From the NCBI GenBank assembly GCA_047612485.1, contig JBLGAT010000006.1, forward strand, positions 1 to 64,000: a DNA stretch of 64,000 nt. The letters run 5' to 3'. The notes below the pieces were generated by a model. That model had not been told where the DNA came from and ran no database searches. It saw only the letters and a program-made list of their open reading frames with translations. Numbering within the stretch: position 1 is the stretch's first letter; each line of letters opens with the position of its first letter. The stretch comes from Sediminicola sp047612485. GTDB lineage: Bacteria > Bacteroidota > Bacteroidia > Flavobacteriales > Flavobacteriaceae. Shown here piece after piece: positions 33,790 to 42,273 of this stretch. The translations under genes were made by a program, and so were the position numbers.

Positions 33790-35703
33790 ATGACCAGTAG
33801 ACAGGAAGATATCGAAGCTAAAAAATTTGAAAAAATAAACACCATCATCCATCAAAACTCGGAAGAGGCTTCTTTGTTCGTAGCAAAAGAAATTGCCCAA
33901 CTCATCAAACAACGACAAAAATTAGGCAAAAAGGTAGTTTTAGGCCTGGCCACGGGATCGTCACCTACAAAAATGTACGAGTATTTAGTACGGTTTCATA
34001 ATGAAGAGGGGTTGAGCTTCAACAACGTGGTTACCTTCAACTTGGATGAGTACTACCCTATGCAACCGGATAGTATCCACAGCTATGTACGTTTTATGAA
34101 CGAACATCTGTTCGATCATTTGGACATCAAAAAAGAAAACATCCATATCCCTGATGGCTCCCTTCCCAGAGAAGACGTACGGTCGTTTTGTGAGCGATAT
34201 GAACAAAAGATAAAAGATTTAGGCGGACTGGACATCCAAATATTGGGCATAGGGAGAACGGGGCATATTGGTTTTAACGAACCAGGATCTACCCTCTCCA
34301 GTAAAACAAGGATGGTTCGTTTGGACCGTGTCACCAGATTGGACGCCGCCAGTGATTTCTTTGGACATGAAAATGTACCAACCAAAGCCCTAACCATGGG
34401 GGTTGGTAGTATCATGGGGGCAAAACGGATCATCCTAATGGCATGGGGGGAAGGAAAATCGGAAATTATTAGGCAAGCAGTGGAAGGTGAGATCAAGGAA
34501 TCGGTTCCTGCTACCTTTTTACAGCATCATGGCAATTGCGATTTTATCTTGGACGAAGCTTCCGCCTCTTCTTTGACAAGGATAAATACGCCTTGGTTGG
34601 TGGGGGAATGTGAATGGGACGACGTAAGGATCAAAAAGGCCACCATTTGGTTGTCCCACATCTTGGGAAAGGCCATTTTAAAATTGACCAACGAAGACTA
34701 CAACGAACACGGCATGGGTAGTATGGTGGCCGAAAAAGGTTCAGCCGAAGATATCAATCTTAAAGTTTTCAATCAGTTGCAACATACCATAACCGGATGG
34801 CCGGGAGGTAAACCCAACGCTGATGACCACAATAGGCCAGAACGAAATACTCCCTTTCCCAAAACATCTTTGATATTCAGTCCCCACCCCGATGATGATG
34901 TCATCTCAATGGGCGGAACCCTGCTGCGCTTAGTAGACCAGGGTCATGACGTGCATGTGGCCTACCAGACCTCTGGTAACATTGCCGTTTTTGATGATGA
35001 AGTGATTCGTTTTATGGATTTTGCCAGTGATATCCAACATCAAAATGAACCCTTTAAACAAAAATACAAGGAGGTTAGAGACTTTTTAAACCATAAGGGC
35101 GCAGGGGAAGCCGACAGTTTGGAAATACAAAATTTCAAAGGGCTGATCAGAAAAGGAGAAGCCCTATCTGCCTGCCGCTACTCCGGGGTAAAAGAAGAAA
35201 ATGCCCATTTCCAGAACCTCCCGTTTTACGAAACGGGCACGGTAAAGAAAAAACCGTATACAGAGGTGGATATCAACCTCACCATTGAACTGTTGAAAAA
35301 AATCCGACCCCACCAAATTTTTGCCGCAGGTGATCTATCCGATCCCCATGGAACCCATAGGGTATGTCTCCAAGTTATTTTCAAGGCCTTGGAGCAATTG
35401 AAAAATGATGGGGCCGATTGGCTCAAAGATTGTTATGTCTGGCTGTATAGGGGCGCTTGGCAGGAATGGGATATTGCAGATATGGAAATGACTGTCCCTA
35501 TAGGGCCAAAAGATATGCGAAGAAAAAAGAATGCCATATTTAAACACCAATCACAAAAGGATAGCGCTATGTTCCCGGGAAGCGATGAAAGGGAGTTTTG
35601 GCAACGTGCGGAACAGCGCAACCAAGAAACCGCTAAAAAGTACGATGCCTTGGGATTGGCAGAATATGAAGCTATGGAAGGCTTTGTTAGATATCACTTC
35701 TAG
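33790..35703 (+). CDS. nagB: Glucosamine-6-phosphate deaminase fused to PIG-L/LmbE deacetylase
   Basis: 637 residues. The N-terminal part (about 1-290) is NagB: ATGSSPT at 55-61, LDEYYP with Asp86, and GIGRTGHIGFNEPGS with His159. The C-terminal part (about 355-637) is a PIG-L/LmbE de-N-acetylase: SPHPDDD with His366 and the Asp cluster, then the later DPHGTH metal site. The fusion would take GlcNAc-6-P through deacetylation and then deamination to fructose-6-phosphate, replacing the NagA step, but the deacetylase substrate is inferred. Other members of this fused type are known in Bacteroidota. It starts a plus-strand operon-like run of recycling genes, although 198 bp and a terminator follow it. 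Confidence 0.9.
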   Translation: MTSRQEDIEAKKFEKINTIIHQNSEEASLFVAKEIAQLIKQRQKLGKKVVLGLATGSSPTKMYEYLVRFHNEEGLSFNNVVTFNLDEYYPMQPDSIHSYVRFMNEHLFDHLDIKKENIHIPDGSLPREDVRSFCERYEQKIKDLGGLDIQILGIGRTGHIGFNEPGSTLSSKTRMVRLDRVTRLDAASDFFGHENVPTKALTMGVGSIMGAKRIILMAWGEGKSEIIRQAVEGEIKESVPATFLQHHGNCDFILDEASASSLTRINTPWLVGECEWDDVRIKKATIWLSHILGKAILKLTNEDYNEHGMGSMVAEKGSAEDINLKVFNQLQHTITGWPGGKPNADDHNRPERNTPFPKTSLIFSPHPDDDVISMGGTLLRLVDQGHDVHVAYQTSGNIAVFDDEVIRFMDFASDIQHQNEPFKQKYKEVRDFLNHKGAGEADSLEIQNFKGLIRKGEALSACRYSGVKEENAHFQNLPFYETGTVKKKPYTEVDINLTIELLKKIRPHQIFAAGDLSDPHGTHRVCLQVIFKALEQLKNDGADWLKDCYVWLYRGAWQEWDIADMEMTVPIGPKDMRRKKNAIFKHQSQKDSAMFPGSDEREFWQRAEQRNQETAKKYDALGLAEYEAMEGFVRYHF

Positions 35704-35720
35704 GAAACTAGATTCAACAC

Positions 35721-35750
35721 AAAAAAGCCCGCCTTGCATGTGGGCTTTTT
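35721..35750 (+). terminator. Rho-independent terminator after nagB fusion
   Basis: AAAAAAGCCC, an 11-base loop-side region and GGGCTTTTT form a GC-core hairpin with a T run, 18 bp after the nagB stop. The A run on the left makes it usable from both sides. It suggests nagB and the permease gene are separately expressed or partially uncoupled. Confidence 0.7.
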
Positions 35751-35901
35751 CAATTTCCGAAAGTACCATAATCCTAATAGCATTTAATCTTTACACATAT
35801 CCCATAAAAGTAAAACGAGGCACAACATTTTGGCACTTTTAAATCAATATATATATCCAAAAGTTCTTCAATTATACTATTTTTAGGGCAATAAGCTTAC
35901 T

Positions 35902-37176
35902 ATGATTCAAAAAGACAAATGGGCATGGGCATGGGTCCCCATTCTTTACTTTACCCAGGGACTTCCCTATATATTAGTTGTCAGTGTGTCAGTGATCATG
36001 TATAAAAAACTGGGTATCAGCAATTCAGATATCGGTTTTTACACCAGTTGGCTGTATCTGCCTTGGGTCTTAAAACCATTATGGAGTCCGTTCGTGGATC
36101 TAAAGAGTACCAAACGCAATTGGTTCCTGAGTATGCAATTGCTTATTTCTATAGCCTTATTGGGCGTAGCCCTTACCCTGCCCACCAGTATTTTCTTTAT
36201 GACTTCCTTGGCCTGTTTTTGGATGGCGGCCTTTGCCTCTGCCACCAATGACATTGCCTCAGATGGGTATTATATGATAGGGCTGACAGAAAAAAAACAA
36301 TCTTTTTTTGTTGGTATGCGTAGCACGTTTTATAGGTTGGCCATGGTCACCGGTCAAGGTCTAATAGTGATCCTCGCTGGGTTTCTCGAAAACTATTATG
36401 GGGACAATAACAAAGCATGGTCCATCACCATGACCTGCACGGCTTTCCTAATGTTGTTGCTTACCCTGTCCAACTTTTTTGTTACCCCAAAGTTCGAAAC
36501 ATCTTTGGCTATACCACAGGATAAACCTGCCAGTTTTTTGGAGGTCTTTTCCTCCTTTTTTAAGAAACCACATTTGGGTATTGCCCTGGCTTTTATCCTA
36601 TGTTATCGCTTGGGAGAATCGCAATTGGTAAAAATGGCCTCTCCCTTTTTATTGGATGATGAAGCTGTAGGTGGATTGGGCTATTCTACGGAAGCAGTAG
36701 GAACCATCTATGGAACGGTTGGAGTTGTCATGCTTTCTATCGGGGGGATTTTGGGAGGTATTTTAATTTCTAGGGATGGCCTAAAAAAATGGATGCTGCC
36801 CATGGTCCTCTCTTTAAATATACCCAATGCCCTTTATGCTATTTTGGCCGTAACGAAGACCACTAACATTGTGGCCGTTGTCGGCACGGTGGTATTGGAA
36901 CAATTTGGCTATGGCTTTGGTTTTGCTGCCTTTCTGATATTCCTTATTTATACGGCAGAAGGAACCTCTAAAACCTCACATTACGCCATTGCCACAGGAT
37001 TTATGGCCCTCGGCATGATGCTTCCAGGAATGATCAGCGGCTATATCCAGGAATGGCTGGGATATGGCGGGTTTTTCATTTGGGTGGTCATTGCCGCCCT
37101 CCCTTCCTTATTCCTTTTGAAATTCATAAAATACCCTGCTGATTACGGCAAAAAAACAGCCCCTACAAATGAATAA
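35902..37176 (+). CDS. AmpG-like MFS permease
   Basis: 424 residues with about 12 predicted membrane segments. The N terminus WVPILYFTQGLPYILV and SWLYLPWVLKPLWSPFVD resemble AmpG, the inner-membrane permease for anhydro-muropeptides. Position between nagB and a NagZ-like glycosidase plus AnmK supports muropeptide import. It overlaps the following gene by 8 bp. Substrate choice is inferred from context. Confidence 0.85.
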   Translation: MIQKDKWAWAWVPILYFTQGLPYILVVSVSVIMYKKLGISNSDIGFYTSWLYLPWVLKPLWSPFVDLKSTKRNWFLSMQLLISIALLGVALTLPTSIFFMTSLACFWMAAFASATNDIASDGYYMIGLTEKKQSFFVGMRSTFYRLAMVTGQGLIVILAGFLENYYGDNNKAWSITMTCTAFLMLLLTLSNFFVTPKFETSLAIPQDKPASFLEVFSSFFKKPHLGIALAFILCYRLGESQLVKMASPFLLDDEAVGGLGYSTEAVGTIYGTVGVVMLSIGGILGGILISRDGLKKWMLPMVLSLNIPNALYAILAVTKTTNIVAVVGTVVLEQFGYGFGFAAFLIFLIYTAEGTSKTSHYAIATGFMALGMMLPGMISGYIQEWLGYGGFFIWVVIAALPSLFLLKFIKYPADYGKKTAPTNE

Positions 37177-38785
37177 ACTAGTCCCCTATCAAAAAGCCTC
37201 GGCCGCACTTTCCCTACCAGAGAAAGTCGGACAATTATTTATGCCCGCCGCCTTTATCAATGATAGTGAAGCAGAAATACAGGCCTTGGAAAAGCTTATT
37301 GAAGATTCCCATATTGGCAGTCTCTGTTTTTTTCACAGTAGGGCCAGTGCCGCCACTAATTTTGAGGGCAAGAAAGAAGTGATCTACAACGAGGACAGCC
37401 TTGACACCCTAAAAAAATTAATTGCACGATACCAAAAAGCAGCTAAAACCCCCTTACTCATCAGTATCGATGCCGAATGGGGCTTAGCGATGCGGGCGGA
37501 AAACACCCCCCAATACCCCTATGCCATTACCCAAGGCGGAATTATTGGGCACACCGATCTTATTTTTAAAATAGGGAAAAATATTGCCCATGATTGCAAA
37601 TACTGCGGTATTCATTGGAATTTGGCGCCTGTCGTGGATATCAACAACAACCCGAACAATCCTGTTATAGGCTACAGGTCCTATGGTGAGAATAAAAAGT
37701 TGGTGTCCGAAAAGGCAATTGCCTATACCCTCGGCACAAAAAGCGAGGGTGTTCTTACGTGTGCAAAGCATTTTCCAGGCCATGGAGATACGGCGGTCGA
37801 CTCCCATTTGGGGCTACCCGTCATAGATAAATCCAAAGAGGCGCTTTGGGAAAATGAACTTTTTCCTTTTCGGGAATTAATAGAAAATGGTGTAGATTCC
37901 GTAATGATAGGGCATTTATCCGTCCCTAGTCTGTCCAACGGAAAAAAAACGCCAGCTACACTCTCCAAAGAGATTATCAAAGGGGTATTGCGCATAGAAA
38001 TGCAGTTTTCCGGTGTTGTTATTTCCGATGCCTTAAACATGCACAGCGTTTCCAAAATGTATCCCACAAAAGGAGAATTGGAATGGACGGCTTTTGATGC
38101 GGGGAACGATGTTCTCTGCTTTGCCGAAAATACAAAGGAGGGTATGGACCTCATCTTAAAAAACGCTTCCGAACAACAGATAGAAGAAAGCTTTGAGCGT
38201 TTTTGGAAACTCAAACTTAAAGCTTATACCCAATTGGAAAATGCTCCCAATACTGTTATAAACCCAGAGGGCTTGAACCATAAACTCGCCTATGAAAGTC
38301 TTAGCCTTGTTTGTGGCGAACAAAAGGATATCAACCAATTTACAAAAGCAGGCTTTGTGGGCGTTGCCATGGGAAAGGAAGCCCATCCTCCTTTTTTTAG
38401 CACCATTTCAAAATCGGTTACTTTTACTGCTTTTTCTACCGAAAATCCTTCAAAAGAAGCTATTTTAGAGCAAACTGATGGCAAAAACATCCTATTGGCC
38501 CTATTTCCACCCCAAGCCAAGCCTAAAGATAATTTTGGGGTATCCCAGCAAGATTTGGAATTTGTTTTAGAATTGCTTGCCAACCAAAATGTGATCCTCT
38601 ATCTTTTTGGGAATCCCTACTTTTTAAACCTTTTGCCTTTTCAGAAAGCTAAGGCGGTTGTGGTTGCCTACCAAGATTTTGAAACATTCCAACAAAACGC
38701 CGCAAACCATTTTCTGGGCAAGGTAGATGCTAAAGGAGAACTCCCAATAACCCTAAATTCAGCGGAATGCATAACTACAAAGTAA
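37169..38785 (+). CDS. Beta-N-acetylhexosaminidase, glycoside hydrolase family 3 (NagZ-like)
   Basis: 538 residues. The NagZ signature KHFPGHGDTAVDSHLGLPVI begins at Lys200 and includes the loop His/Asp pair that acts as acid/base. The nucleophile is in ISDALNMHS at Asp287. There is no signal peptide, so it is cytoplasmic, as NagZ usually is. The C-terminal ~190 residues extend beyond the ~340-residue E. coli NagZ and are not assigned a domain. It would remove GlcNAc from imported anhydro-muropeptides. The 19-bp overlap with anmK points to translational coupling. Confidence 0.85.
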   Translation: MNKLVPYQKASAALSLPEKVGQLFMPAAFINDSEAEIQALEKLIEDSHIGSLCFFHSRASAATNFEGKKEVIYNEDSLDTLKKLIARYQKAAKTPLLISIDAEWGLAMRAENTPQYPYAITQGGIIGHTDLIFKIGKNIAHDCKYCGIHWNLAPVVDINNNPNNPVIGYRSYGENKKLVSEKAIAYTLGTKSEGVLTCAKHFPGHGDTAVDSHLGLPVIDKSKEALWENELFPFRELIENGVDSVMIGHLSVPSLSNGKKTPATLSKEIIKGVLRIEMQFSGVVISDALNMHSVSKMYPTKGELEWTAFDAGNDVLCFAENTKEGMDLILKNASEQQIEESFERFWKLKLKAYTQLENAPNTVINPEGLNHKLAYESLSLVCGEQKDINQFTKAGFVGVAMGKEAHPPFFSTISKSVTFTAFSTENPSKEAILEQTDGKNILLALFPPQAKPKDNFGVSQQDLEFVLELLANQNVILYLFGNPYFLNLLPFQKAKAVVVAYQDFETFQQNAANHFLGKVDAKGELPITLNSAECITTK

Positions 38786-39843
38786 TAGGACTCATGTCTG
38801 GTACCTCTTTGGACGGCTTGGATCTGGCCTATTGCCAAATCTGGAAAAAGCTGGGCCGTTGGGAGTTTAAGATTTTGGAATCAAAAAGCGTTTCTTACAA
38901 TAAAGAAACATTTAACAAACTAAAAAAATCCATTTACCTCCCTGCCGATGAGCTTCTTATTTTCCATAACACCTATGGCACGTGGTTGGGCGAACATGCG
39001 AAAAAATTTATAGAGGAGTATAATTTGGAGGTCGATTTTATTTCTAGCCATGGGCATACAACGCACCACCAACCTGCAAGAGGGCTCACCTTTCAAATAG
39101 GATCTGGACAGCATTTGGCCAATGCCAGTGGCCAAAAGGTGGTCTGTGATTTCAGGACCAATGATGTGGCCTTGGGCGGACAAGGAGCACCGTTGGTGCC
39201 CATCGGGGATCGGTTATTTTTTAGCAGTTATGATTTTTGTTTAAATTTAGGGGGCATCAGCAACATCTCCTTTGAGCAAAACGGAAAACGCTTGGCCTAT
39301 GACATAGGCTTGGCCAATATGATTTTGAACCACATTACCCAAAAGGTACAATTGGCTTACGATGAAGATGGACAATTGGCGAGAAAAGGAACCCTGAACA
39401 AGGGCTTATTGCAACAATTGAACGCCTTGGAGTTCTATAGCTTGCCCTTTCCTAAATCCATTGGTTTTGAATGGTTTGTGGAAAAAGTGGTTCCCATAGT
39501 GGATGGCACAGTGGATAGCTTGGAAAACCTTTTGCGCACCGCTATCCACCATATTTGTGAGCAGGTAGCCCTGCAGGTACAACAGCAGGCAACAAAAAAA
39601 GAAAATACTCTTTTGGTGACCGGAGGTGGGGCATTGAACAGCTTTCTTATTGATACCCTACAAGAAAAATTAGGATCCACCACCAAGGTGGAAACCCCAT
39701 CCAAAACCCTTATTGAATACAAAGAGGCCTTGGTTTTTGGGCTTATGGGCGTACTGCGATTAGAACAGGAAATCAACTGTTTGAGCTCTGTTACGGGGGC
39801 TAAGCGCGACTCCTCTAGTGGGGTGGTATTCTTGCCTAATTAA
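38767..39843 (+). CDS. anmK: Anhydro-N-acetylmuramic acid kinase
   Basis: 358 residues. The N-terminal IGLMSGTSLDGLDLAYC, GQGAPLVPIGDRLFF, NLGGISNIS and VTGGGALNSFLID are AnmK hallmarks. It opens the anhydro ring and phosphorylates to give MurNAc-6-P, the substrate of MurQ encoded at 32037. This places both steps in one locus. It starts within the last 19 bp of the NagZ-like gene. Confidence 0.95.
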   Translation: MHNYKVIGLMSGTSLDGLDLAYCQIWKKLGRWEFKILESKSVSYNKETFNKLKKSIYLPADELLIFHNTYGTWLGEHAKKFIEEYNLEVDFISSHGHTTHHQPARGLTFQIGSGQHLANASGQKVVCDFRTNDVALGGQGAPLVPIGDRLFFSSYDFCLNLGGISNISFEQNGKRLAYDIGLANMILNHITQKVQLAYDEDGQLARKGTLNKGLLQQLNALEFYSLPFPKSIGFEWFVEKVVPIVDGTVDSLENLLRTAIHHICEQVALQVQQQATKKENTLLVTGGGALNSFLIDTLQEKLGSTTKVETPSKTLIEYKEALVFGLMGVLRLEQEINCLSSVTGAKRDSSSGVVFLPN

Positions 39844-39917
39844 CAAACTTAAATCGATGCTTTCGAAAACGGTGTAGGTCGTTCCATCAAAAAGTCCGTA
39901 GTTTCATCCCAAATCCT

Positions 39918-39925
39918 TATTTTTG
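39918..39925 (+). promoter_or_regulatory. -7 box before udk
   Basis: TATTTTTG at 39918-39925 fits TAnnTTTG and lies 16 bp before the udk ATG. No clear -33 element was found. Confidence 0.35.
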
Positions 39926-39941
39926 GGCAAAATATATAAGC

Positions 39942-40550
39942 ATGCTGATTATCGGAATAGCGGGGGGAACAGGTTGCGGCAAAACAACCGTTGTAAATCA
40001 GATCGTTAACGAACTGCCCTTTGAAGAAGTTGGGGTCATTTCACAAGATTCGTATTACAACGATATCTCCAACCTTACCTATGAAGAACGTACCAATATC
40101 AATTTTGACCACCCAAGAGCCATAGATTTTGACCTGCTCATTGAGCATTTACAAATATTAAAGCTAGGGCAACCCATTGACCAACCCGTATATTCCTTTG
40201 TAAAGCACAACCGCACCAAGGATACCATACATACCTTTCCGAGAAAGGTGATGATCGTAGAAGGGATTTTGATCCTGACAAACCCTCAGATTAGAGATAT
40301 GTTCGATATAAAGATTTTTGTCCACGCCGATTCCGATGAGCGTTTGATACGTAGGCTAAAAAGGGATATTACCGAACGAGGCAGGGATTTGGACGAGGTG
40401 CTGAGCCGCTACCAGAACACCCTGAAGCCCATGCACAACCAATTTATAGAACCTACCAAGGAGTTTGCGGATATCATCATCCCCAACAACAAATACAACA
40501 CGGTGGCCGTGGATATCGTACGGACAATTATTAATGAAAAATTAGCATAG
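39942..40550 (+). CDS. udk: Uridine kinase
   Basis: 202 residues. P-loop GGTGCGKTT at about 8-16, and RLKRDITERGRD in the lid region. It phosphorylates uridine and cytidine to UMP/CMP in pyrimidine salvage. The following gene starts 6 bp after its stop, so a udk-divIC-mutAB run is likely. Confidence 0.95.
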   Translation: MLIIGIAGGTGCGKTTVVNQIVNELPFEEVGVISQDSYYNDISNLTYEERTNINFDHPRAIDFDLLIEHLQILKLGQPIDQPVYSFVKHNRTKDTIHTFPRKVMIVEGILILTNPQIRDMFDIKIFVHADSDERLIRRLKRDITERGRDLDEVLSRYQNTLKPMHNQFIEPTKEFADIIIPNNKYNTVAVDIVRTIINEKLA

Positions 40551-40556
40551 ACTACC

Positions 40557-40889
40557 ATGGGCCTAAAAGAACTGAAAAAGAAAAAATGGTTTGGTATCGC
40601 GACCAATATGTATATGTTGGTGCTCACCGCATTTTTGATTTGGATGATCTTTTTTGATACCAATTCCCTCTTTATCCATTGGGAACTAAAAAAGGAAATT
40701 AAAAAATTGGAGAAGCAAAAGGAATTCTTGCAGGAAGAGATCGAAAATGACAAAGAGACGATAGAAAAGCTATCCGACAAAAAGGAACTTGAAAAATTTG
40801 CCCGGGAGAAATATTACCTCAAGAAAAAGAACGAGGATATATATTTGATAGAATACGAGGACAGCCTAAAAAACAAAAAAGATGAGTAA
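40557..40889 (+). CDS. FtsB/DivIC-like septum formation protein
   Basis: 110 residues: a short cytoplasmic N terminus, one membrane helix (about 17-40, NMYMLVLTAFLIWMIFF) and a charged coiled coil (KLEKQKEFLQEEIENDKETI). C-terminal FAREKYYLKKKNEDIYLIEY is the conserved YxxxKxxEDIY region of FtsB/DivIC. It is part of the divisome in the inner membrane. It overlaps the mutA start by 8 bp. Confidence 0.85.
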   Translation: MGLKELKKKKWFGIATNMYMLVLTAFLIWMIFFDTNSLFIHWELKKEIKKLEKQKEFLQEEIENDKETIEKLSDKKELEKFAREKYYLKKKNEDIYLIEYEDSLKNKKDE

Positions 40890-42273
40890 ACCCAAACTTT
40901 TTAACGAATTTCAAGAAGTTTCCTCCAAAGCCTGGAAACAACAAATACAGTTCGACTTAAAAGGGGCGGATTATAATGATACCTTGATCTGGGAATCGCC
41001 AGAAGGCATTAAAGTCAAGCCTTTTTACCATTCGGATGAAAATGGGGAACGTATCTTGTTCCCCCAACCTTTGGGAACATCTTGGAAAATTACCCAGCAT
41101 ATTTATGCCAAGAATGCAACTATGGCCAATGCCAAAGCCTTGGAAGCCTTAAAAAAAGGGGCCGAGAGTTTACTTTTTACTGTTGCTTCTGAGGAGATTA
41201 AAATAGAACGACTTTTAAAGGATATCCCCCTTGAAGCTACTGTCATCCACTTTGATTTTCAGTTTATATCGGATACTTATATTCAGAAACTCTTTGATTT
41301 TGTAGGCAATAAAACACATCGCATCCATTTAAATATCGATATTATTGGCCATTTGGCCAAAAGTGGAAACTGGTACCATAACCTTAATAAGGACCATGAG
41401 ATCTTGGAAAAAGTTTTTACCCTGGACCACGCCAGTAACTTCAATAATATCCTTTCTGTAGATGCCAGTTTGTATCAAAATGCCGGTGCAAATATGGTAC
41501 AACAATTGGCCTATGCCCTATCCCATGCCAATGAGTATTTAAATCATTTTGCAAAGGACGCTTCCAACACTAAAATTCAGGGCATCACTTTTAAAATGGC
41601 CGTGGGCACCAATTATTTCTTTGAAATAGCAAAACTTAGGGCGATGCGCCTATTATGGAAAACCTTGGCCAGCGAATACATTTTGGATATGGAATGCCAC
41701 ATTCTGGCCCTGCCCACCAAACGGAACAAAACACTTTATGATTACAACGTAAACATGCTCAGGACCACTACGGAATGTATGTCGGCCATCGTTGGTGGAG
41801 CAGATGCCATCTGTAATATACCCTACGATGCCCTGTACCATAAAAGCAATGAATTTGGGGAACGTATAGCACGGAACCAATTGCTGATCCTAAAGCATGA
41901 AAGCTATTTTGACAAGGTCAGCAATCCGGCTGACGGCGCCTATTATATAGAAAGCCTAACCACCCAATTAGCAGAAAAAGCCTTGGACCTCTTTAAAATC
42001 TTGGAAGCAGGGGGTGGATTTTTAAAGCAACTGAAAGAACATACCATCCAGAAAAAAATCAAGGAGAGCGCCCAAAAAGAACAGGAATTGTTCAATACCC
42101 ATAAAGAGGTATTGGTAGGGACCAATAAATACATCAATAAGGAGGATAAAATGAAGGAGGAGATGGAGATTTTTCCTTTTGTAAAGACCGATGCCAGAAA
42201 AACACTGTTGGAGCCCATTATTGAAAAACGCTTATCCGAAGCCCTGGAACAAAAAAGATTGAACGATGAGTAG
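40882..42273 (+). CDS. mutA: Methylmalonyl-CoA mutase small subunit
   Basis: 463 residues. It has the TIM-barrel MCM domain (HAYALSHANEYL, FKMAVGTNYFFEIAKLRAMRLLW) but no C-terminal cobalamin-binding domain, as is normal for the non-catalytic small subunit of the bacterial heterodimer. It is shorter than the Propionibacterium MutA because this branch lacks the degenerate B12 domain. It overlaps the large-subunit gene by 8 bp. Confidence 0.9.
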   Translation: MSKPKLFNEFQEVSSKAWKQQIQFDLKGADYNDTLIWESPEGIKVKPFYHSDENGERILFPQPLGTSWKITQHIYAKNATMANAKALEALKKGAESLLFTVASEEIKIERLLKDIPLEATVIHFDFQFISDTYIQKLFDFVGNKTHRIHLNIDIIGHLAKSGNWYHNLNKDHEILEKVFTLDHASNFNNILSVDASLYQNAGANMVQQLAYALSHANEYLNHFAKDASNTKIQGITFKMAVGTNYFFEIAKLRAMRLLWKTLASEYILDMECHILALPTKRNKTLYDYNVNMLRTTTECMSAIVGGADAICNIPYDALYHKSNEFGERIARNQLLILKHESYFDKVSNPADGAYYIESLTTQLAEKALDLFKILEAGGGFLKQLKEHTIQKKIKESAQKEQELFNTHKEVLVGTNKYINKEDKMKEEMEIFPFVKTDARKTLLEPIIEKRLSEALEQKRLNDE

